Notes under the pieces: model-generated
Database searches by the model: none
Told to the model about the DNA's origin: nothing
Seen by the model: the letters and a program-made list of their open reading frames with translations, nothing else
Made by a program: the position numbers and the translations under genes
Assembly (NCBI GenBank): GCA_023249165.1
Contig: JAHFDE010000079.1
Coordinates: 1 to 9,785, forward strand
DNA length: 9,785 bases
Direction: 5' to 3'
DNA from: Candidatus Methylomirabilota bacterium
GTDB taxonomy: Bacteria; Methylomirabilota; Methylomirabilia; Methylomirabilales; CSP1-5
Shown here: positions 1-6,108 of the stretch, in pieces
Position numbering within the stretch: the stretch's first letter is position 1
Layout: the number at the start of each line of letters is the position of its first letter

Positions 1-244
1 GACGCGGAATTATTACTTAAAGTTCGTCATCTGCGATCCTGCTATCGATCTTCCTGAGGCCCAGGAATTCGTCGAGAGCCGGGGCCTGCCCAGCAGTAAG
101 GTGATCCTGCAGCCCGACGGCTTGGCAGCCGACTATGAGGCCATCCTTCGCCGTCTGGCTGAGTTCGTCCGCGATGGCGGCTACCCCTATCGCGTCCTGC
201 CCCAGCTCCACCGGCTCCTCTGGGGTCTCCGCCGCGGTGTCTGA
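1..244 (+). CDS. queE: 7-carboxy-7-deazaguanine synthase QueE, C-terminal part (5' end outside window)
   Basis: Open from the left edge in the frame starting at base 2 and ending at TGA 242-244, giving about 80 C-terminal residues. The segment YYLKFVI near the left edge and the tail RVLPQLHRLLWGLRRGV are typical of the C-terminus of QueE radical-SAM enzymes, which convert 6-carboxytetrahydropterin to 7-carboxy-7-deazaguanine in queuosine/7-deazaguanine biosynthesis. The CxxxCxxC iron-sulfur motif would be in the missing N-terminal part and cannot be checked. The stop codon runs directly into a heptamer-repeat spacer and no terminator hairpin is seen. The call rests on C-terminal pattern recognition only. 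Confidence 0.75.
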   Translation, partial: TRNYYLKFVICDPAIDLPEAQEFVESRGLPSSKVILQPDGLAADYEAILRRLAEFVRDGGYPYRVLPQLHRLLWGLRRGV

Positions 245-246
245 TC

Positions 247-274
247 GGTTCATGGTTCAGAGTTGATGGTTCAC
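247..274 (+). repeat. Short heptanucleotide repeat array (4 units)
   Basis: Four consecutive 7-nt units begin three bases after the queE stop: GGTTCAT, GGTTCAG, AGTTGAT, GGTTCAC, followed by a diverged CGTGGAA. The 7-nt period is not a multiple of three and the array lies between two genes, so it is non-coding. It shares the GGTNNNN phase with the larger array at 6109-6242. Bases 275-351 hold no other structure I can support apart from the ribosome binding site of the next gene. Confidence 0.6.
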
Positions 275-351
275 CGTGGAACTCACCTAAATCCGAGTCT
301 AAAGGTCTCCCGGGATAGGCCTTCGCAGGTCGTGCGTGCAGGAGGGATCAT

Positions 352-870
352 ATGCGCAGGGCGATCTTGGTGGGCGCGGGGTTGCTGTTGCCCGCGCTCA
401 TCGCACAGGGGGCAGCTATGGAGGTGAGGAGTCACGCTTTCAAGCCGGGGGGCATGATTCCGGCCAAGTACACCTGTGACGGAGCGGACATCTCGCCGCC
501 ACTCACTTGGCCAGATCCGCCAGCCGGGACGAAGAGCTTTGCCCTCATCATGGATGACCCCGATGCGCCGGTGGGCACCTGGGTCCATTGGGTCATCTGG
601 AATATTCCGGCGACCGCCCGCGGCCTGGAAGAGAACGTCCCCAAGACGGCGTCGCTCCCGAACGGCGCAAGGCAGGGAACCAACGACTTCAAACGGATCG
701 GCTACGGCGGACCGTGTCCCCCCTCTGGGACCCACCGGTATTTCTTCAAGCTCTATGCCCTCGGTTCAACGCTTAGCCTGTCGCCCGAGATCACCAAGAG
801 CGTCCTCGAGGATACGATGCGGCGCCACATCCTCGCCCAGTCCGAGCTGATCGGCAAATACACCCGCTGA
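352..870 (+). CDS. Secreted YbhB/YbcL family Raf-kinase-inhibitor-like (PEBP) protein
   Basis: The 172-aa product has a signal peptide (MRRAILVG..., hydrophobic to about residue 20, likely cleavage near Ala21/Ala22) and a mature part of normal length for the bacterial phosphatidylethanolamine-binding-protein fold. Family signatures are YTCDGADISPPLTW (40-53), DDPDAPVGTWVHW (68-80), and GPCPPSGTHRYFF (120-132), which together form the anion-binding pocket. Cys42 and Cys122 lie within family motifs. The start is supported by AGGAGGGA at 340-347, five bases before the ATG. The physiological role of bacterial YbhB/YbcL proteins is poorly known; an exported form would act in the periplasm. It is probably a single-gene unit, convergent with the toxin gene that follows. 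Confidence 0.92.
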   Translation: MRRAILVGAGLLLPALIAQGAAMEVRSHAFKPGGMIPAKYTCDGADISPPLTWPDPPAGTKSFALIMDDPDAPVGTWVHWVIWNIPATARGLEENVPKTASLPNGARQGTNDFKRIGYGGPCPPSGTHRYFFKLYALGSTLSLSPEITKSVLEDTMRRHILAQSELIGKYTR

Positions 871-934
871 TCGGGAGAGAATCGCTCATACATCCAGTGG
901 TACATCTGAACCTCGGACCAGCAAGGGGATAGGG

Positions 935-1189
935 TTACTTGCGGTAAGCCTCGCGGCGGTGGGCAATGCGGAGAACCAGGAAGCCCTCATCCATTCGGAC
1001 GTAGATGACCCGATAGTCGCCGATCCGCAAGCGCCAGAGTCCTTGAAACTCACCCCGAAGCGGCTCCCCTCCTTTTCCCTCGGCGCCAAGTTCCTGCTCA
1101 ACCCGTTCAAGGATTCGCGCGGCTTCTTTTTTGTCAATCCGTCGCAGGTCTTTGGCAACGGAAGCCTTGTACTCGACCTTATATGCCAA
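935..1189 (-). CDS. RelE/ParE-family toxin of a type II toxin-antitoxin pair
   Basis: The 84-aa protein has the RelE/ParE fold pattern: an N-terminal MAYKVEY strand, two helices (about 10-37), then LWRLRIGDYRVIYV (47-60) and the C-terminal FLVLRIAHRREAYRK. Basic residues Arg49/Arg51/Arg56 and the terminal HRREAYR are where RelE toxins carry mRNA-contacting and catalytic side chains, so ribosome-dependent mRNA cleavage is the likely activity; a ParE-like gyrase target cannot be excluded. The first codon is TTG, chosen because the protein then begins like its relatives; AGGAA lies 7-8 bases upstream. It overlaps the 3' end of the antitoxin gene by 11 bases, and the weak TTG start would keep toxin below antitoxin levels. 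Confidence 0.88.
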   Translation of the reverse strand: MAYKVEYKASVAKDLRRIDKKEAARILERVEQELGAEGKGGEPLRGEFQGLWRLRIGDYRVIYVRMDEGFLVLRIAHRREAYRK

Positions 1190-1397
1190 GCCGCTTCCTC
1201 AGATCGGGGCCAGAGATGACGGCATCATCCTTGTCGCGAAGCCGCTCCAGAGCAATCTGGTAATCCGCATACTCGGCCAGATAGGATTCCAGCGCCTTGC
1301 GGATCAGAAAGGTCTTCGGCCGCTCGGTGGTCTTTGCGAGATCTTCCAGGGCCCTTGCAATCTTTTCCGGAAGCCTGACTGAAATCGAGACCGACAT
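1179..1397 (-). CDS. Ribbon-helix-helix (CopG/RelB-type) antitoxin
   Basis: The 72-aa protein starts MSVSISVRLPEKIARALEDL, an RHH N-terminus in which the SISVRLP strand contacts DNA and the two helices follow (to about residue 42). The acidic/basic tail (DYQIALERLRDKDDAV, ending PDLRKRLGI) is the expected toxin-binding part. The frame stays open upstream to 1523, but the ATG at 1397 is chosen because GAGGAGG sits seven bases before it and the RHH strand begins there. It is first in the antitoxin-toxin operon and, like other RHH antitoxins, should autorepress by binding the palindromes overlapping its promoter. Confidence 0.9.
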   Translation of the reverse strand: MSVSISVRLPEKIARALEDLAKTTERPKTFLIRKALESYLAEYADYQIALERLRDKDDAVISGPDLRKRLGI

Positions 1398-1418
1398 CGC
1401 TACCTCCTCATCTTGTAT

Positions 1419-1445
1419 TACATGTATATCAAATGATGCTACGTA
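1419..1445. promoter_or_regulatory. Two palindromes, likely RHH antitoxin operator
   Basis: TACATGTA (1419-1426) overlaps the -10 hexamer and TACGTA (1440-1445) abuts the -35 hexamer. Both are perfect palindromes of the form TAC...GTA, with centres 20 bp apart, about two helical turns. RHH antitoxin dimers commonly bind such paired sites cooperatively; the operator role is inferred from position. Confidence 0.45.
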
Positions 1446-1451
1446 TGTCAA
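1423..1451 (-). promoter_or_regulatory. Sigma-70-type promoter of the antitoxin-toxin operon
   Basis: On the - strand a perfect TTGACA (1446-1451) is followed after exactly 17 bp (1429-1445) by TATACA (1423-1428). Transcription would start near 1416, giving a leader of about 20 nt that carries the GAGGAGG ribosome binding site. It lies in the 79-bp gap between the methyltransferase stop and the antitoxin start. Confidence 0.7.
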
Positions 1452-1476
1452 GCAAAACGCGGGGTGCGGGGCGGAG

Positions 1477-2490
1477 CTACCTGTGCGAGATGATAACCTG
1501 GTGCGGGGAGGGCGGCAGGGCATGCAGTTCGTTGTGGGCGAAGCCGGCGTTGCGAAACATCCGGTCGAGTTCCGGAAAGGTGTACGCGTCCCCGCTCGGC
1601 GTCGAACAGAGCATCACCAGGCTGAAAGCCGCCGCATCGGGTGGTGAGATGCGGTCTTCGTCAGGGATGAAATCCAGCGTTACCGCGCGCCCGCCATCGG
1701 CCAGCGCCGCGTGGACCTTCTTGAGCACCCGTTCGCACGCCGCCCGATCGAAGTGGTGCAGGAAGTTCGTGAGCAACACCAGGTCATAGCCGCTGCCGTA
1801 CTCCACGGCAAAGGCGCTGCCCGGAATCGTGCGGTAGCGACTGCTCACGCCGGCCGCCCGTGCGTTCTCTTGCGCCACCTCCAGCACATTCGGCCAGTCC
1901 AGGGCGACGACCTGGACATGCGGATACCGCTCTGCGAAGGTGATACCAAAGATCCCGTGTCCGGCGGCGATATCGAGCACCTTGAGCCTGCGCGCCGGGT
2001 CGACTTTCACGAGGCTGACGAGCGCCTGTGCGGGGATCTTCATGAGGGGCATCATCGCGCGGGCGAACTCCACCCAGATCGGATGCTCGGGTGCGAGGGT
2101 GCCCTCTTCGGAGACCACCGTGCCTCCCCGGCGCACCGCCGCCGCGACATCTTGAAATGCCTCGGTGAGCAGGGACGACAGTAGGAATCGTACCGTGCCA
2201 CCCAGGTAGCCTGGTGAGTGCCGATCCAAGAACATCGCCGACTCCGGCGTGAGGCCATACCGGCCATCCTGCTTCGTGAGGAAGCCGAGAATTGTCAGAT
2301 AGTCGCACAGGATGCGCATACCGCGCGGTGATGCGCCGCATCGTTCGGCCAGCCTCTCTGCCGTTTCCCTTCCGTCGCCGATCGCGGAGAAGAGGTCCAG
2401 GTCCAGCGCGCCTTTGAGCGCTGCGGTCCGCTGGTAGGCGCGGACGGTATCGAGAAAAAGCTCAGGTGAAGGCGGACTTGCTTTGGGCAT
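1477..2490 (-). CDS. SAM-dependent class-I methyltransferase, O-methyltransferase (COMT/ASMT-like) family
   Basis: The 337-aa protein has an N-terminal winged-helix/dimerisation region (about 15-95: LDLFSAIGDG, ETAERLAERCGASPRGMRIL, LTKQDGRYGLTP) followed by a Rossmann SAM-binding domain. Motif I is VLDIAAGHGIFG (171-182), the ribose-binding acid is Asp198 in VVALDWP, and LTNFLHHFDRAAC (240-252) aligns with the HDWxDxxC region of plant-type O-methyltransferases, His245 matching the catalytic histidine position. The C-terminus (FPELDRMFRNAGF) is usual for the family. The substrate is not predictable; small aromatic or polyketide-like hydroxyls are typical. The ATG at 2490 has GAGG eight bases upstream. 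The gene is monocistronic by appearance, with its own promoter, after the terminator of the transporter operon. Confidence 0.85.
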   Translation of the reverse strand: MPKASPPSPELFLDTVRAYQRTAALKGALDLDLFSAIGDGRETAERLAERCGASPRGMRILCDYLTILGFLTKQDGRYGLTPESAMFLDRHSPGYLGGTVRFLLSSLLTEAFQDVAAAVRRGGTVVSEEGTLAPEHPIWVEFARAMMPLMKIPAQALVSLVKVDPARRLKVLDIAAGHGIFGITFAERYPHVQVVALDWPNVLEVAQENARAAGVSSRYRTIPGSAFAVEYGSGYDLVLLTNFLHHFDRAACERVLKKVHAALADGGRAVTLDFIPDEDRISPPDAAAFSLVMLCSTPSGDAYTFPELDRMFRNAGFAHNELHALPPSPHQVIISHR

Positions 2491-2517
2491 CAGTGCATCC
2501 TCGCGTCTCGGACGAGC

Positions 2518-2545
2518 ATTATACGCGCTCCGAGCCTGTCAACAA
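2518..2545 (-). promoter_or_regulatory. Promoter of the methyltransferase gene
   Basis: A perfect TATAAT on the - strand (2518-2523) lies 28 bp before the start codon. Two -35 readings overlap: TTGTTG (2540-2545) at 16 bp, acceptable, and a perfect TTGACA (2537-2542) at only 13 bp, too close for normal sigma-70 use. The expected transcription start is near 2511. Confidence 0.6.
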
Positions 2546-2548
2546 GAG

Positions 2549-2576
2549 CAAAAAGCACCGGGGGGTCTGCCCCGGC
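2549..2576 (-). terminator. Rho-independent terminator of the transporter operon
   Basis: On the - strand CCGGGG (2570-2575) and CCCCGG (2558-2563) form a perfect 6-bp GC stem around a six-base loop. TG, C and a run of five T (2550-2554) follow. It starts about 12 bp after the stop codon of the last gene of the TRAP operon and directly precedes the methyltransferase promoter. Confidence 0.75.
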
Positions 2577-2586
2577 CGTCCTCCTG

Positions 2587-3324
2587 TCACCTTGTGACAC
2601 GGAAGGGTTCGGAGAGCGTCATCAATTCTCGGAGCTTCGTCAGGTCGTCACGGGTCAGTTGGTCGGACGCCGCGATCCGCGCATAGGTCCCTTGCCGATC
2701 GTCCACCATCAGCTCACTCACCTGTCGCACCACGCCCTGCGCCTTGCTGATCCTGGCATCGACCAATCCGCCGATGAGGGGCGAAAAGATTTGGAGGAAC
2801 AGCGCGAGAAGGGGGTTTTCGATCTTGCCGTAGATCGTGAGCTGCGTGGCGACCCACAGCTGCCCCTGATCGGCGGTCCGGTATTGGAACTCGTGGACCA
2901 CGAGCGCCTTGCCTCGCACGGTGAGCAACCCCCCCTTTGCGATCCCTTCCGCGAAGTAGACCCGATGCGCACCATCCCGGTAGAGGATTTCCAGCTCGCC
3001 ATCAAGACCTTCGGGGTCACTGGCGTGGAAACGGTCCTTGCCTGTCCCGGTGACGGTGTACGTGCCGATCTTGAGGATCCGGGCGAGGGCCGCCCCCACA
3101 TCCGGGCGGTCCAGGAGGAACTGGTGGAGGGGGGGATTCAGGATCGGGTGGTCAAGCCGCGGTGACCGCCTGAGGGTGTAATCGTTCAGCAAGGCCTCGA
3201 CTTTTTCCCTCGCCCCTTCTCCGAACTCCTCGAGCGGGAGGGGGAATCGTTCGGCCGCGCTGGCAGGTGGCGGGGCGGTAGCGACGATCAGCAGGCTCAG
3301 GACGATGCTCGCCGGACGCGGCAC
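2587..3324 (-). CDS. Secreted protein of unknown function, last gene of the TRAP operon
   Basis: I do not recognise this 245-aa protein. It begins with GTG at 3324 (GAGGGGAG seven bases upstream), 11 bp after the dctM stop. The frame is open far upstream, but that part only shadows dctM. Residues 1-23 form a signal peptide (SIVLSLLIVATAPPPASA), so the mature protein is periplasmic; it has no cysteine, hence no lipobox. Residues 85-165 alternate like beta strands (KIGTYTVTGTG, LDGELEILYRDG, RVYFAEGIAKGGLLTVRGKA, LWVATQLTIYGKI). A hydrophobic, probably helical stretch follows (171-190) and then a polar helix (193-207). That order loosely recalls START/SRPBCC lipid-binding folds, which is only a shape impression. 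Position suggests an accessory role in handling the TRAP substrate. Confidence 0.8.
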   Translation of the reverse strand: MPRPASIVLSLLIVATAPPPASAAERFPLPLEEFGEGAREKVEALLNDYTLRRSPRLDHPILNPPLHQFLLDRPDVGAALARILKIGTYTVTGTGKDRFHASDPEGLDGELEILYRDGAHRVYFAEGIAKGGLLTVRGKALVVHEFQYRTADQGQLWVATQLTIYGKIENPLLALFLQIFSPLIGGLVDARISKAQGVVRQVSELMVDDRQGTYARIAASDQLTRDDLTKLRELMTLSEPFRVTR

Positions 3325-3335
3325 AGGAGCTCCCC

Positions 3336-4598
3336 TCACCGGAGCAGGATCAGGCTGAGATCCGGCACGTAGGTGATGATCATCAGGGCGATGAGATAGA
3401 TGACGAGGAAGGGAACCGACGCCCGGTACAGGGTGATGATCGGCTTGTTGAACCGCAGGCTGCTCAGGAAGAGGTTCACCCCGATGGGCGGGGTGGAATA
3501 ACCGATCTCCAGGTTGGCGAGGAAGATGATGCCGAGATGGATCGGGTCCACGTCGAACACCTTGGCCACCGGCAGGATCAACGGGACGAAGACGATGGTG
3601 GCGGAGAGGATGTCCATCAGGCAGCCGACGACGAGGAGGAAGAGGTTCAACAGGATCAGAAAGACGGCACGGCTGGTGATCGCCTGCTCGAAGATGCCGA
3701 GCAGGCGCATCGGTACCTGCTGATCGATCAGAAAACTGGTGAGCCCCAGGGCCGTCCCCAGGATGATGAGGATCCCGCCGACGAGCACCGTGCTCTCCAC
3801 CATGATGCGGGGGACGTCGCGGGTCAGGCTGAGGTCCCGGTAGATGAAAACCTCCACGACGAGGACGTAGGCGGCGGCGATGGCGGCGACCTCTCCGGCC
3901 GTGAAGAAGCCGCCATAGATGCCGATGAGGATCAGGGGGAGAAGGAGGATCTCCCATTTGGCCTCCCACAGGGTGCCCCAGGCCATGCGCGGGTCCCAGG
4001 GCCGATGGGGCAGTCGGGCGCGCAGCCCGACGATCGAGGCGTAGAGCGCCAAGAGCAACATGAGCAACAGTCCGGGGAGGATTCCCGCGATGAAGAGGTG
4101 GTCGATGCGGGCCTGCGCCACGAGCCCGTACACGATGAGCGGCAGGCTCGGGGGAAAGAGGATGCCGAGGCTCCCGGAGGTGGTGACGAGCCCCAGGGCG
4201 AAGCGCTCGGAGTAGTGATCGCTCCGCAGCATCGGGTAGAGTAAACCCCCCAGCGCGAGGATCGTGATGCCCGAGCCCCCACTCAGCGCGGTAAAGAGGG
4301 CTGAGGCGGTCAGGGCGACGATGGCGAGTCCGCCCGGAAGCCACCCGAACCAGGCCTGGCTCAGCGCCACCAGCCGGGTGGCGCTCCGGCTCTCGGCCAG
4401 GAGCGAGCCGGCAAAGGCGAAGAGGGGCAGGGCGATGAGGGCGGGGGAGCTCACGAGGCGGTACATCTCGAGCATGACGGCGGTGAGGGAGATACCGGCC
4501 GCCGCGAAGAGGGCCAGGGCCATCCCTCCGAGACCGACAAAGAGCGGCGTGCCCAGGAGGATCGTGAATGCGCCGAGACCCGCGATGATCCAGATCAC
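3336..4598 (-). CDS. dctM: TRAP transporter large permease subunit DctM
   Basis: The 420-aa protein is highly hydrophobic with about a dozen membrane segments and normal DctM length. Landmarks are FTALSGGSGITILALGG (102-118, the first hairpin/Na+-site region, usually SGSSxAT), ILFPPSLPLIVYG (147-159), LMDILSATIVFVPLILPV (327-344), and EIGYSTPPIGVNLF (364-377, the second conserved TPP motif). It is the elevator-type translocating subunit that drives uptake with a sodium gradient. The start is GTG at 4598, the codon that overlaps the dctQ stop as GTGA and is preceded by AGGAG; the open frame continues to 4934 but upstream residues are arginine/proline shadow sequence. The SGGSG variant differs from the commonest DctM motif. 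Confidence 0.93.
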   Translation of the reverse strand: MIWIIAGLGAFTILLGTPLFVGLGGMALALFAAAGISLTAVMLEMYRLVSSPALIALPLFAFAGSLLAESRSATRLVALSQAWFGWLPGGLAIVALTASALFTALSGGSGITILALGGLLYPMLRSDHYSERFALGLVTTSGSLGILFPPSLPLIVYGLVAQARIDHLFIAGILPGLLLMLLLALYASIVGLRARLPHRPWDPRMAWGTLWEAKWEILLLPLILIGIYGGFFTAGEVAAIAAAYVLVVEVFIYRDLSLTRDVPRIMVESTVLVGGILIILGTALGLTSFLIDQQVPMRLLGIFEQAITSRAVFLILLNLFLLVVGCLMDILSATIVFVPLILPVAKVFDVDPIHLGIIFLANLEIGYSTPPIGVNLFLSSLRFNKPIITLYRASVPFLVIYLIALMIITYVPDLSLILLR

Positions 4599-5101
4599 CA
4601 GTCTGCTCCTGCGCCTCCCGTCCCCCCCGCCGGCTCGCTCGGGAGGATCGTCTGGAGCCCGAAGCGGAAGGCGACAATGGCGAAACCAACGGGGAGGACG
4701 AGCTGGAGCATCCAGGTGGGGACGGGGCCGAACACCATTGACCCTGTGGCCTGCTCCTGCCGAACCAGGTCCACCGCCGCCACTCCGAGGAGGGTGGAGA
4801 CGGCCGCCGCGAAGAGCAGGACGCCTCGGGCCACGAGCCGTTGATGTCGTGCAGGCAGGAAGCGTGGGAGGGCCTCGATCCGGATGTGCCGGTTCATCCG
4901 CGTCGCGAGGGAGGCCCCCATGATCCCGAGCCACAACACCAGGTGCCTCAGGAGGATGTCGACCCAGGGCAGGCCGGAGTCCCAGACGTTCCGGAGCAGG
5001 ACCTGAAGGAAGGCGAGCAGGAGCATGGCGGTGAGGACGATGACGATCAGGACCTGTTCTGCTTTTGCGAGCAACGCGTCAAGCCGCCGGAGGCCCCTCA
5101 C
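4595..5101 (-). CDS. dctQ: TRAP transporter small permease subunit DctQ
   Basis: The 168-aa protein has four predicted membrane segments (about 16-36, 50-66, 92-112 and 129-150). The family core is LPWVDILLRHLVLWLGIMGASLATR (44-68) followed by RHIRIEALPRFLPA (71-84). DctQ binds DctM and forms part of the docking surface for the SBP. The start is GTG at 5101, overlapping the dctP stop as GTGA; the frame is open to 5455, but that upstream part is dctP read in another frame. No strong Shine-Dalgarno sequence is seen, so translation probably depends on ribosomes finishing dctP. The C-terminus is a Gly/Pro-rich tail ending GGTGGAGADW. Confidence 0.92.
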   Translation of the reverse strand: MRGLRRLDALLAKAEQVLIVIVLTAMLLLAFLQVLLRNVWDSGLPWVDILLRHLVLWLGIMGASLATRMNRHIRIEALPRFLPARHQRLVARGVLLFAAAVSTLLGVAAVDLVRQEQATGSMVFGPVPTWMLQLVLPVGFAIVAFRFGLQTILPSEPAGGTGGAGADW

Positions 5102-6105
5102 GGCCGGCGCCCCCGGTGCTGCTGGAGGAGCGAGAGGACCTCGTCGAGGAGCGCGCGTGGGTAGAGCTTCCCCACCTCTCGCTCCCAGAGCTGGCGACTG
5201 AGTTCCGTCAGGCGGCTCTGTTCCGCCTGGTCGAGGCTCACGGTCTGGAGGCCGGATCGCTTGAGGACCTGGAGCGCCTCCTGATTTTCCTGGCGGGTCT
5301 TCAGCACCACCTGTTGCGCATGTTTCCGGGCCGTCTCCCTGAGGACGGCATGGAGATCGGGGGGGATCGTCTCCCAGCGGGAGCGCGAGACGAGCATTCC
5401 GCCGATCGCATAGGTCAGCTCCGGCGTGGACATGTGGGATACTTGGTTGAACCACTGGAGCGCGATGGCAGCCGCCGGCGGGGCGTAGAAGGCGTTGATG
5501 AGACCGGTCTGGAGGGAGGGCAGGACCTCGGGCAGGGCGAGGGGTACGGGCGCGACCTGATAGCGCTCGAAGAGGGCGGCAGCCAGCGGGTCCCCCTGCC
5601 AGGCCCAGATCTTGACCCCTTCCAGGTCTTCGCGGCGCCGGATCGGCTTCTTGGAAAAGATGTGGACGGCGCCGGCTTCGGCGAGGGCCAAGAGGACGAA
5701 CCCTCGCTCCTCGAAGGCGCGGGCGAATTGCGCTTCGAGCCGTCCCGTGACGAACTCGATCTCGCCGGTGTCCCGGAAGAGGAGGGGGAGTTCGAGGACC
5801 CGGATCGACGGGACCACGGACCCCAGCCCGACACCCGAGAAGGCGCCGGCGTGTAGCTGTCCCACCCGGATCTTGCGGAGCACGTCGATCTCGTCCCCGA
5901 GGACGCCGCCGGGATAGAAGAGGAAACGGACGCGGCCGTTGCTTCGCTTTTGCACCTCCGCATCCATCTCCCGGAGGAGCCGCATCCAGGTCGAGCCTTC
6001 GGGCGCCAGCGTCGCAAACTTGATCGGGATGGGGTCGGGGGCCGCTGCCGCGCGGGGGCTGAGGAGCAGGAGCACCAACAGGACAGCCGCCATTCGCCGA
6101 CCCAT
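5098..6105 (-). CDS. dctP: TRAP solute-binding protein DctP (TPAT type)
   Basis: The 335-aa protein is a periplasmic substrate-binding protein of the DctP family: signal peptide MGRRMAAVLLVLLLLSPRAAA, then IKFATLAPEGSTWMRLLREM (28-47), GRVRFLFYPGGVLGDE (57-72), LHAGAFSGVGLGSVVPSIRVLELP (84-107), DLEGVKIWAWQGDP (160-173), and LPEVLPSLQTGLINAFYAPP (191-210). At the position where most DctP proteins have GLKIR, whose Arg clamps the substrate carboxylate, this one has KIW (Trp167), so the ligand is likely not a simple organic acid. The start could be ATG 6105 or ATG 6093; both give a plausible signal peptide and neither has a well-placed ribosome binding site. The frame stays open to 6261, but that part runs through the 7-nt repeat region and is not coding. 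Confidence 0.9.
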   Translation of the reverse strand: MGRRMAAVLLVLLLLSPRAAAAPDPIPIKFATLAPEGSTWMRLLREMDAEVQKRSNGRVRFLFYPGGVLGDEIDVLRKIRVGQLHAGAFSGVGLGSVVPSIRVLELPLLFRDTGEIEFVTGRLEAQFARAFEERGFVLLALAEAGAVHIFSKKPIRRREDLEGVKIWAWQGDPLAAALFERYQVAPVPLALPEVLPSLQTGLINAFYAPPAAAIALQWFNQVSHMSTPELTYAIGGMLVSRSRWETIPPDLHAVLRETARKHAQQVVLKTRQENQEALQVLKRSGLQTVSLDQAEQSRLTELSRQLWEREVGKLYPRALLDEVLSLLQQHRGRRP

Positions 6106-6108
6106 CCT

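Noticed and set aside
846..873. Direct repeat GCTGATCGG near the end of the PEBP gene
   Set aside because: Two short copies in coding and flanking sequence with no further structure; likely chance.
2488..2498. Mini-ORF ATG-CAC-TGA overlapping the methyltransferase ATG
   Set aside because: The GAGG sits directly against the mini-ORF ATG but eight bases from the main ATG, so only the main start is well spaced; the mini-ORF is probably chance.
2537..2542. Perfect TTGACA upstream of the methyltransferase as the -35 element
   Set aside because: It is only 13 bp from TATAAT, outside the normal sigma-70 range. TTGTTG at 16 bp is the better partner, though weaker.
2587..4689. A 700-codon open frame on the - strand
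   Set aside because: Only its last 245 codons (from GTG 3324) have natural composition and a signal peptide. The upstream part is His/Arg/Pro-rich shadow of dctM in another frame.
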